Of a stretch of 8,612 nt of DNA, positions 1 through 5,756 are shown piece by piece. Below the pieces are notes generated by a model. The model had not been told where the DNA came from and did not search any database. It worked only from the letters and a program-made list of their open reading frames with translations. The position numbers were made by a program, and so were the translations under genes. The stretch is from SIG607 sp045537575 (lineage in GTDB: Bacteria > Bacillota > Clostridia > Oscillospirales > Acutalibacteraceae): NCBI GenBank assembly GCA_045537575.1, contig JAZSPU010000016.1, forward strand, positions 1 through 8,612, given 5' to 3'. Numbering within the stretch: the stretch's first letter is position 1; every line of letters begins with the position of its first letter.

Positions 1-149
1 TGAAAAAGGTTACCATTGAGTTCGAACCTTTTTTCGAACAAGGTAAAAGTTTCGGAGATTGCCTTAACGATCTCCTTGATACATACTACTCTGATGAGGG
101 TGCGGAAGCACCCTCTATTTTTTTATACCTTTTTCTAACTAAAGCTTGA
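1..149 (+). CDS. Partial ORF of unknown function at the left edge
   Basis: Reading from base 3, the frame stays open for 48 codons to TGA at 147-149; the other two forward frames hit stops at 1-3 and 15-17. The window begins TGAAAAAGG, so an ATG would form if the base before the window is A; otherwise this is the tail of a longer gene. The peptide is acidic in the middle (FGDCLNDLLDTYYSDEG) and hydrophobic at the end (SIFLYLFLTKA). I do not recognise it. A clear terminator hairpin (96-115 plus a T run) lies inside the last 55 bases of the frame, which is odd for a real gene and lowers confidence. If real, it belongs to the mobile element whose recombinase follows. Confidence 0.3.
   Translation, partial: KKVTIEFEPFFEQGKSFGDCLNDLLDTYYSDEGAEAPSIFLYLFLTKA
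96..124 (+). terminator. Rho-independent terminator before the recombinase
   Basis: GAGGGTGC (96-103), loop GGAA, and GCACCCTC (108-115) form a perfect 8-base-pair GC-rich stem followed by TATTTTTTT. It would end transcription coming from the left part of the mobile element and insulate the recombinase promoter just downstream. Confidence 0.85.
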
Positions 150-174
150 GTTTGTACCTTGTTTATGTTATAAT
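146..174 (+). promoter_or_regulatory. Extended -10 promoter for the serine recombinase
   Basis: TTGAGT (146-151), a 17-base spacer, then a perfect TATAAT (169-174) preceded by TG one base away (TGTTATAAT). Transcription would start near 181, giving a leader of about 32 bases. The spacer contains TTTGTACCTT (151-160), which recurs exactly at 1871-1880 next to the element end. It could therefore be a recombinase binding site and allow autoregulation, but that is inference. Confidence 0.75.
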
Positions 175-212
175 GCTAACAAAGACACAAAATAAACGTA
201 GGGGTGTTAAAT

Positions 213-1862
213 ATGTCAAATAAAAAGTTTTCTACCGCGCTATACATTAGACTTTCAAAAGCTGATGAACGCAAGGGTGAAGCTCATTTTTCGGAAAGTA
301 TTGAAAATCAAAAAATTCTGTTACATGATTATATTGATACCCGACAGGATGAATTTGATTTTTATAAGGAATATATTGACGACGGCGTTTCAGGTACAGA
401 CGATATCCAACGCCCAAAATTTATGGATATGATTAACGATATTAAGGCAGGAAAAGTAAACTGTGTTATTGTCAAGGATTTATCCCGTTTTGCAAGAAAC
501 TACTTGCAAGCAGGCGAATATTTACAAAATACTTTCCAAAAATACAACACCCGATTTATTGCTTTGTTTGATAATGTAGATACACTACATACGAACGGCT
601 ATGATGTTTTAACCGTCTTTAAAAACCTAATGAATGAGGATTATTCGCGCCGATTATCTAATAATTTGATTTCGGGTTTTAGAGTAAGGTGCTTACAAGG
701 TCAATTTCTTGGAGCTTTTGTAAGTTATGGTTACAAACGTGACCCCGAAAACAAAAATCATTTAATAATTGATGAAGAAGTACGGACAGTAATTGAATTT
801 ATTTTCGCTCAGTTTTTAGAGGGTGTTGGTAAAAACACAATAGCTAAAAAGCTTAACGATATGGGGGTTGTTTGTCCTTCAGTTTACAAACAGCAACAAG
901 GTGCAAATTATAAAAACTACAAAAAATTGGAAACAACAAACTCTTGGACTTATTCCACAGTACAACGCATTTTACAAAATCGCGTTTATTGTGGCGATTT
1001 GGTGCAACACAAAACTAATCACAGCAGATTTAATAAAACAGGAAAGACACAATATAGTCCTGATGAATGGATAATTGCCGAAAATTGCCACGAACCAATC
1101 ATCGACAAAGAAACTTTTAACAAGGTGCAAGAACGTTTAAAAACAACCACAAGGGATATTAACTTCACGCAAAACATTTCAATTTTTGCAGGACATTTAA
1201 AATGCGACGAGTGTAAAAGAGCAATGGCTAAAATTCAAACCAAGTACAAGGATAAAGTTAGTACAAGGTATGTGTGTCGCTCATATAAGTCTAACGGAGA
1301 AGATAAAAAAATATGCACATCCCACTCTATAAATGAGGATGCGCTAACGGAATTTATTATAAACAAACTTAATGAACAGTTAGGAAAATACAAAGATTTA
1401 GAAAAGGCAATAAACGAACGAAAAGACCATAAAGTAAAAAACCATTTTTCAGAAATTGAACTTCGCATTAATGAACTTAAAAAACAGAAAGTTGAACTTG
1501 AAAATTCGATTTTAGGTTACAATGATATGTTGGCTTCTATCCGATTTAATACCGCTAAAAAAAGACAGTATGACGATTACCAAGCAAGAGTTGATGAAAT
1601 GTATGAAGAACTTGAAAAAGTAGAAGAAGAAATCAAAAGCGGTGAAAAGAAACTTGCTTCCGATCCAAAACTTGTATTAAACGATCCTGCTGTTAAGAGT
1701 TTAATAAAGCACAAAAGGTTTACCGAATTGTCAAAAGAAATTATAAATGCATTTATTTCTACAATTTGGGTTCACGAGGATATTGAAACAAATCCTGAAA
1801 CAAACGAAGAAAAAAGAAACCTGATAGTAAAAGTAGGTTTTAATTTCGAAGAATTAAAGTAA
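213..1862 (+). CDS. Large serine recombinase (TnpX-like site-specific integrase)
   Basis: Catalyses integration and excision of the mobile element by serine-mediated double-strand exchange. The resolvase catalytic domain covers about residues 6-150, with YIRLS giving the likely nucleophile Ser15, and KDLSRFARN supplying the conserved arginines. The Recombinase domain follows (about 160-270: GYKRDPE, NTIAKKLNDMG, WTYSTVQRILQNRVYCGDLVQ). A zinc ribbon has Cys331, Cys334, Cys355 and Cys368. A charged coiled coil spans about 400-480, and the C-terminal segment (EIINAFISTIWVHEDIE) resembles the DUF4368-type tail of TnpX-family recombinases. The length of 549 residues is usual for the family, and all domains look intact. 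ATG at 213 is preferred over GTG at 204 because TAGGGGTG (199-206) is a well-placed ribosome site for it. It is AT-rich and ends about 25 bases from the broken deacetylase gene, as expected for an integrase beside its attachment site. Confidence 0.93.
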   Translation: MSNKKFSTALYIRLSKADERKGEAHFSESIENQKILLHDYIDTRQDEFDFYKEYIDDGVSGTDDIQRPKFMDMINDIKAGKVNCVIVKDLSRFARNYLQAGEYLQNTFQKYNTRFIALFDNVDTLHTNGYDVLTVFKNLMNEDYSRRLSNNLISGFRVRCLQGQFLGAFVSYGYKRDPENKNHLIIDEEVRTVIEFIFAQFLEGVGKNTIAKKLNDMGVVCPSVYKQQQGANYKNYKKLETTNSWTYSTVQRILQNRVYCGDLVQHKTNHSRFNKTGKTQYSPDEWIIAENCHEPIIDKETFNKVQERLKTTTRDINFTQNISIFAGHLKCDECKRAMAKIQTKYKDKVSTRYVCRSYKSNGEDKKICTSHSINEDALTEFIINKLNEQLGKYKDLEKAINERKDHKVKNHFSEIELRINELKKQKVELENSILGYNDMLASIRFNTAKKRQYDDYQARVDEMYEELEKVEEEIKSGEKKLASDPKLVLNDPAVKSLIKHKRFTELSKEIINAFISTIWVHEDIETNPETNEEKRNLIVKVGFNFEELK

Positions 1863-2069
1863 TTTGATATTTTGTACCTTTTTACTATTACCCCAAGCCG
1901 CATCAAAGGAAATCGCTATCTGTTTTTTATCACTTTCTACGCAGTAAATGGGCAATTTTCTGTCCTGCCCCGCAAAAGTAACCGTTGTTCCTATAATACA
2001 AATAGTCAATGCCAAAAACAAACTGCAAAAAAGAGTTATATGCCGTTTTGTAATTATTATGCTTTTCAT
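1854..2069 (-). pseudogene. 5' fragment of a PdaB-like sporulation polysaccharide deacetylase, interrupted by the element
   Basis: The product begins MKSIIITKRHITLFCSLFLA, a basic start followed by a hydrophobic segment of about 20 residues that fits a signal peptide or membrane anchor. It continues to KLPIYCVESDKKQIAISFDAAWGN. The phrase PIY-V-(S/T)D-KK-IAISFDAAWGN is characteristic of the NodB-domain, sporulation-type polysaccharide deacetylases of Clostridia (PdaB-like). FDAAWG is their first catalytic motif. After it, the family normally continues with roughly 170-200 residues of NodB domain; here the frame enters element sequence and stops after ten unrelated residues. The start at 2069 has AAGGCGG seven bases upstream; an in-frame ATG at 2087 precedes that site and is less likely. 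That ribosome site overlaps the terminator hairpin of the operon on its right. The missing 3' part should be at the far end of the element, outside the window. Confidence 0.75.
1863..1892. other. Putative right attachment junction (element/chromosome boundary)
   Basis: To the right, the minus strand encodes a deacetylase up to FDAAWGN (codon for N at 1887-1889). To the left it diverges into an unrelated tail (SKKVQNIKLL, stop at 1854-1856) overlapping the recombinase end. The crossover therefore lies roughly in 1880-1892, within TTTACTATTACCCC. The element side carries TTTTGTACCTTTTT, a copy of the TTTGTACCTT motif at 151-160. The exact crossover dinucleotide cannot be fixed without the other element end. 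Confidence 0.6.
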
Positions 2070-2110
2070 AAAAAAACCGCCTTTCATACACTAATGCATA
2101 TGAAAAGCGG
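2070..2110 (-). terminator. Terminator of the PIG-L/NagB-like operon, overlapping the deacetylase ribosome site
   Basis: On the minus strand CCGCTTTTCAT (2110-2100), a 12-base loop and ATGAAAGGCGG (2087-2077) form an 11-base-pair stem with one T-G wobble, followed by seven T residues (2076-2070). The 3' arm carries AAGGCGG, the ribosome site of the deacetylase fragment. Read-through transcripts would therefore have that site sequestered. On the plus strand a weaker T run (ATTTGTTTTATT) follows the same stem. Confidence 0.8.
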
Positions 2111-2130
2111 ATTTGTTTTATTCTGCTAAA

Positions 2131-3078
2131 TTAGTTACATTCAGCCTCAAGAGGACCTGCAAGGTCTTTAAGGAAGAAGAGCTTACCGGGGATGGTAGGA
2201 ATGTATGTAGAGGTAATCCAAGGAGTCTTTTCATGACGAAGTGTCATCCAAAGAGACATACCCTGCCACTGCATACCTCTGCCGAGGGTACCGTCAGCAC
2301 CGCCAATAGCATAGTCAGCCTTTAAGAAGAGGCCGGGGCCGATTGTATTAGCTCTGCAAGGAACAAGAGGAGTTCTTGACTTAAAGCTGGTAAGAGCATT
2401 CTGTTCAACGGTTAAGGGGTGAATCTTAGCGGCAATTCTGTAAGGAGCAGCTTCCCACTCAGCAGCGCTGTTATACTCACCGGCAAACTGAGGCTCCCAG
2501 AATGCAATGTGACACATTCTGCCGATACCGTAAACAAGAACAAGCTTTGCGCCTTCTGCCTTTAAAGCATCAATCTTTGCAGGATAGGTAGGAAGATTAT
2601 CCTTTGTAGCAAAGTTTCTCTGATTCTCGGGAACGGTAAGAGCGCCGAGGGGATTAAAGAGAGCCTGTTCCATAGCATACTTAAATGCGCCGGTGTTATC
2701 AGCAGGAAGGGTATTTCCTTCAGCATCAGCCCATTCATCCATATTAAATGTATAAACGTGTTCGCAGGAAATTTTCCAAGCGTTGATGAAGTAAACAACC
2801 CACTTATACATACCCATAGGACCTACGGGAAGAATGAAAGCAATCTTTTCGTTTCTTTCTTTTGCAAGTTTAATCTGCATTGCAATTTCGTGGCCCATAT
2901 AAACCTCAAATTCGCCCAAGTTATCACACTTAATGGGGGTGAAGTTATCGTTCCAATGAGCCTGATGCTCGGTAATGCTTTCGGGAGCGCCGATACAAGC
3001 ATCAATCTTTTCGAAGTCCCATCCTGCAGGATAGAAGCCTTCAAGGGCAGAGCCTTTTACTGTAGAATTAAAATCCAT
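2131..3078 (-). CDS. Divergent NagB-like sugar isomerase/deaminase family protein
   Basis: Belongs to the glucosamine-6-phosphate isomerase/6-phosphogluconolactonase superfamily, shown by HVYTFNMDEWAD (residues 107-118) and YGIGRMCHIAFWEP (183-196). These match TFNMDEY and GxGxDGHIAFNEP of classical NagB. Asp114, His190 and Glu195 align with E. coli NagB Asp72, His143 and Glu148. NagB Asp141 is replaced by Met188 and the following Gly by Cys. The phosphate-binding loop TGGTP of NagB is VGPMG here (85-89), and the region of NagB Lys208 reads GGADGTLGRG. At 315 residues it is longer than NagB (about 266), with extra N-terminal sequence. AGGAGAG (3086-3092) lies seven bases before the ATG. It follows the PIG-L gene by 43 bases in one operon. 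I infer an amino-sugar isomerase/deaminase with altered chemistry or a non-phosphorylated substrate; a non-catalytic role is possible. Confidence 0.82.
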   Translation of the reverse strand: MDFNSTVKGSALEGFYPAGWDFEKIDACIGAPESITEHQAHWNDNFTPIKCDNLGEFEVYMGHEIAMQIKLAKERNEKIAFILPVGPMGMYKWVVYFINAWKISCEHVYTFNMDEWADAEGNTLPADNTGAFKYAMEQALFNPLGALTVPENQRNFATKDNLPTYPAKIDALKAEGAKLVLVYGIGRMCHIAFWEPQFAGEYNSAAEWEAAPYRIAAKIHPLTVEQNALTSFKSRTPLVPCRANTIGPGLFLKADYAIGGADGTLGRGMQWQGMSLWMTLRHEKTPWITSTYIPTIPGKLFFLKDLAGPLEAECN

Positions 3079-3121
3079 TTCTTTTCTCTCCTATTCTTAT
3101 TTTTAAATTTAAATGATTTGA

Positions 3122-3826
3122 CTAAGGCAATAAACGCTTAGTAGTACCACGCAGACCGGCCATAAGTCTTCTATAGCCTTCTGCATACTTAACGCCACAC
3201 TGTGCACCGCGCATTTGGGAGTACATTCTGGTAGTCTCCAAAACATCGATACCATCATGGTCTTTAAGCCATACAAGCTGACTTTCGTGACAAGCGAGCA
3301 TTTCAAGCTTTGTATCAATTTCATCAGTTATATCAACAAACTCATAAGGCTCACAGCTTACGTAGTCAGAGTTGTCCATATAATAAACAGGTGTTACAGC
3401 ACAAGCTTCGCCAAGGTCAGGTCTGTAGTGAGGAACACTTGCAGCAAAGGAAGCGTCAAAAACAAGTCTTGATACTTCAACGTGGTCCATCATATAATCA
3501 TCGGGAGCGTGGGTGATGATAAAATCAGGCTTTGCATCACGAATAACCTTAACAAGTGCATCATGCTGCTCTCTATCCTTAGAGTTAACATAAAGGTCGC
3601 CGATGTTTAAGGTAACGGTTTTGAAGCCACCGATGTCACCGGCTCTCTTTGCTTCGGCAATACGGATTTTACCGAGCTCTTCAGGCTCGATAACAACGTG
3701 GCCCATATTTCCGTTTGCAACGTGACATACAGTTACGTTGTCTCCACGCTTTTTACAGCGAAGTAGTGTACCGCCGCAATGAATTTCCATATCATCGGGA
3801 TGGCATGAAATTGCTAATACGTTCAT
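3122..3826 (-). CDS. PIG-L (LmbE-like) family N-acetyl sugar deacetylase
   Basis: The family consists of zinc-dependent hydrolases that remove acetyl from N-acetylglucosamine-type substrates (PIG-L, MshB, BshB, chitobiose deacetylases). The N-terminal signature is SCHPDDMEIHCGG (residues 7-19). His9 and Asp12 are the expected zinc ligands, Asp11 the likely general base, and His115 in MMDHVEVSRLV the third ligand. The 234-residue length is normal and there is no signal peptide, so it acts in the cytoplasm. The start is supported by GGAGG (3834-3838) seven bases upstream. It is the first gene of an operon with the NagB-like gene. A deacetylase followed by an isomerase/deaminase matches the logic of amino-sugar catabolism, so a free or phosphorylated N-acetylhexosamine is the likely substrate (inference). 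The promoter shares the intergenic region with the divergent AraC gene. Confidence 0.9.
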   Translation of the reverse strand: MNVLAISCHPDDMEIHCGGTLLRCKKRGDNVTVCHVANGNMGHVVIEPEELGKIRIAEAKRAGDIGGFKTVTLNIGDLYVNSKDREQHDALVKVIRDAKPDFIITHAPDDYMMDHVEVSRLVFDASFAASVPHYRPDLGEACAVTPVYYMDNSDYVSCEPYEFVDITDEIDTKLEMLACHESQLVWLKDHDGIDVLETTRMYSQMRGAQCGVKYAEGYRRLMAGLRGTTKRLLP

Positions 3827-3845
3827 AAAAATACCTCCAAATATA

Positions 3846-3874
3846 TTGACTTAATTATTAGTTTATGATAATAT
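3846..3874 (+). promoter_or_regulatory. Promoter of the araC-family gene
   Basis: TTGACT (3846-3851), a 17-base spacer and TAATAT (3869-3874) form a near-consensus sigma-A promoter. It overlaps the minus-strand promoter of the PIG-L operon. Start would be near 3881, so the operator pair at 3889-3918 lies about +9 to +38, a position suited to autorepression. Confidence 0.7.
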
Positions 3875-3888
3875 AGTTATAAAATCAA
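3860..3888 (-). promoter_or_regulatory. Promoter of the PIG-L/NagB-like operon
   Basis: On the minus strand TTGATT (3888-3883), a 17-base spacer and TAAACT (3865-3860). Transcription would start near 3853, giving a leader of about 26 bases with GGAGG. The -35 overlaps the proximal operator repeat (TGCAC at 3889-3893), the classic position for an activator touching RNA polymerase. The weak -10 fits an activator-dependent promoter. Confidence 0.65.
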
Positions 3889-3918
3889 TGCACTAATAAC
3901 TGTTTTCTGTGCACTTTT
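3886..3918. promoter_or_regulatory. Putative AraC-family operator pair, site 1
   Basis: CAATGCAC (3886-3893), 15 bases, then GTGCAC (3909-3914). Read as direct repeats they are TGCACTAAT (3889-3897) and TGCACTTTT (3910-3918), with starts 21 bases apart, two helical turns. The same arrangement with identical spacing recurs at 6828-6860. AraC-family proteins typically bind direct repeats at about 21-base spacing. The assignment to the adjacent regulator is inference. Confidence 0.7.
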
Positions 3919-3936
3919 GTAAAGGGGTTGCTTTTT

Positions 3937-4827
3937 TTGGAGCCAAAATACGGCAAAAATTCGATAAATTGTCTCATCAACGTTAAGCAAATTATGTCGA
4001 TTCACTATTTTGAATTTAAGTCAACGTATAACTTCTCAAGCGAAATACACGACTATTGGGAGCTTGTTTATATAGATAAGGGTACTGCTATTGCCACTTC
4101 CAATGATCGCACCACAAGACTCTCTCAAGGAGAAGCCATATTCCATAAACCCGGCGAAAGCCACGCTATCGCCAGCGATCCCGACGATCCGCCTACAGTA
4201 TTTATAATTACCTTCTACTGTCCATCTAAGGATATGCGTTTCTTTAACGACAGACATATGAACGTGCCTACACCGCTGAGAAAATATATAACCGAAATGA
4301 TTTCCGACGGTGAGGAAGCCTATCATCTTGAAGATGACAGTCCTTACGAAACAGAACTAAAAAAGCGTAGTGACGGTTTATTTGGCAGCGAACAGCTACT
4401 AAAATTAAATCTTGAAATGCTTCTTTTAAAGCTTATTCGTTCCACCACCCTTCCTAAGATTGATGATGATACCAAAAATTACGACAAGCTTACTACCACA
4501 ATTATTGATATTCTCACCAATAACGTTTACGGCAGAGTGACCGTTGAAGCCATAAGCAGAGAATTAGGCTTTTCAAGAACCCATATTTCTTCTGTATTTA
4601 AGGAAAATTGCGGAAAGACCATCACCGAATATCTGACCGACCTTAAGATAAGCGAAGCAAAGTATCTTATCAGAAAGGATATTTATACAATTTCTCAGAT
4701 TTCGGATTTCCTTTGCTACGATAATCCCCATTACTTCTGCCGCGTTTTCAAAAAAGCAACGAAAATGACACCGAAACAGTACGGCGCCAGCGTATCATAT
4801 CCCGATAAACCTACCAAAAGGGCATAA
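3937..4827 (+). CDS. AraC-family transcriptional regulator with N-terminal cupin domain
   Basis: The N-terminal part (about residues 20-110) is a sugar-sensing cupin-like AraC domain: HDYWELVYIDKG, LSQGEAIFHKPGESHAI, VFIITFYCPS. The C-terminal AraC DNA-binding domain (about 195-285) has two helix-turn-helix units. The first includes VTVEAISRELGFSRTHISSVFK. The second includes YTISQISDFLCYDNPHYFCR and leads into VFKKATKMTPKQY, the standard end of the domain. I prefer TTG at 3937 because AAAGGGG (3921-3927) lies nine bases upstream; TTG at 3928 would abut that site, and ATG at 3994 has no visible ribosome site. The predicted length is 296 residues. It probably controls the flanking sugar operons through the TGCACWWWT repeats and represses itself. 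It converges on the aldolase gene, ending in a shared terminator cassette. Confidence 0.92.
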   Translation: MEPKYGKNSINCLINVKQIMSIHYFEFKSTYNFSSEIHDYWELVYIDKGTAIATSNDRTTRLSQGEAIFHKPGESHAIASDPDDPPTVFIITFYCPSKDMRFFNDRHMNVPTPLRKYITEMISDGEEAYHLEDDSPYETELKKRSDGLFGSEQLLKLNLEMLLLKLIRSTTLPKIDDDTKNYDKLTTTIIDILTNNVYGRVTVEAISRELGFSRTHISSVFKENCGKTITEYLTDLKISEAKYLIRKDIYTISQISDFLCYDNPHYFCRVFKKATKMTPKQYGASVSYPDKPTKRA

Positions 4828-4925
4828 TAAAAAGAGACCGAAAGGTCTCAAAAAAACGGGTTGATGTGGGCATCAACCCCTACTAGCATAATAAAAAGAG
4901 ACCTTTCGGTCTCTTTTTATTATGC
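4822..4925. terminator. Palindromic convergent terminator cassette between araC and aldolase
   Basis: Three hairpins occur in a row. H1 (4834-4849) is GAGACC-GAAA-GGTCTC, followed on the minus strand by five T. H2 (4858-4879) is GGGTTGATG-TGGG-CATCAACCC, followed on the minus strand by G and seven T (4856-4850). H3 (4885-4926) has a perfect 19-base-pair stem around loop TTTC, with T5 on both strands. The 28 bases at 4822-4849 are an exact inverted copy of 4898-4925. H3 serves the araC transcript; H3, H2 and H1 can all stop the aldolase transcript. The repeat arms include both genes' stop codons (GCATAA at each end). Confidence 0.85.
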
Positions 4926-5756
4926 TTTATTTTCAGAACCGAAGAGCTTCATCTTATTGATAACGCACTTTTTGATTTCTTCAACCTTCATATTGCGAAT
5001 ATCAAGATAGCCTTTGTTTTCCTTAAGTCCTTCTTCCATAGCCTTTACACCGGCTACGCAAAGGTCGGTAAAGATGTTAACCTTAGCAATACCATCTCTG
5101 ATAGAGTTTCTGAAGTCATCATCACTAAGTCCTGAACCGCCGTGAAGAACGAGGGGAGTATCTAAAGCGTTTCTGATAGCCTTGAGTCTTTCAAGGTCAA
5201 GCTTGGGCTTGGTCTTATATACGCCGTGAGCTGTACCGATAGCAACTGCAAGAGCATCAACGCCGGTATCCTTTACAAAAGCAACTGCCTCTTCGGGAGT
5301 GGTGTACATATCATCTTCAACACCGTCACCGTCAACAGCGTTACCTACGTGACCGATTTCGCCTTCAACAGAAGCGCCAAAGGAATGAGCAATTTTAACG
5401 ATTTCTCTAGTTTCTTCAATGTTCTTATCGCTGTCGCCTAAAGAACCGTCAAACATAATGCTTGAAAAACCGAGCTTTAATGCTTCGATACATCTGTCAA
5501 AGGTAAGACCGTGGTCATAGTGAAGAACAACGGGAACCTTAGCACGCTCAGCAAGAGCGCGAAGAGAAGGAGCGATAAGCTTTAATTCGCCGAAGGGTAA
5601 AAGGATTTCGGCAGTACCGATAACAACAGGAGAATTCATTTCCTCAGCAGCGGCAATAACAGCCTCAGCCATATCGGTATCGGTGGTGTTGAAAAGACCT
5701 ACAGCATAGTGGCCTTCCTGAGCTTTTTTGAGTACGTCATTTAAATTTACTATCAT
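4920..5756 (-). CDS. Class II (zinc) ketose-bisphosphate aldolase
   Basis: Cleaves a ketose (bis)phosphate to dihydroxyacetone phosphate and an aldehyde; the family includes FbaA, GatY/KbaY and IolJ. The motifs run in the usual order. VVLHYDHG has Asp81 (catalytic) and His82 (zinc). EGEIGHVG (131-138) contains the conserved Glu132. VAIGTAHGVYK has zinc His177. PLVLHGGSGLSDDDF has zinc His205. KVNIFTDL (225-232) corresponds to the KINVxTD phosphate-binding strand. The length of 278 is normal. The start codon overlaps the pfkB stop as ATGA, implying translational coupling; only a weak AGAGA-type site precedes it. Sequence alone does not separate fructose-1,6-, tagatose-1,6- or ketose-1-phosphate specificity. 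Beside a PfkB kinase it would take that kinase's product. Confidence 0.93.
   Translation of the reverse strand: MIVNLNDVLKKAQEGHYAVGLFNTTDTDMAEAVIAAAEEMNSPVVIGTAEILLPFGELKLIAPSLRALAERAKVPVVLHYDHGLTFDRCIEALKLGFSSIMFDGSLGDSDKNIEETREIVKIAHSFGASVEGEIGHVGNAVDGDGVEDDMYTTPEEAVAFVKDTGVDALAVAIGTAHGVYKTKPKLDLERLKAIRNALDTPLVLHGGSGLSDDDFRNSIRDGIAKVNIFTDLCVAGVKAMEEGLKENKGYLDIRNMKVEEIKKCVINKMKLFGSENKA

Noticed and set aside
20..39. Inverted repeat GTTCGAA / TTCGAAC near the left edge
   Set aside because: Seven-base stem with a six-base loop inside an open frame, with no promoter or T run attached; likely chance in AT-rich sequence.
2758..3141. 127-codon plus-strand open frame opposite the NagB-like gene
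   Set aside because: Antisense shadow of a clear NagB-family gene; no ribosome site or recognisable domain.
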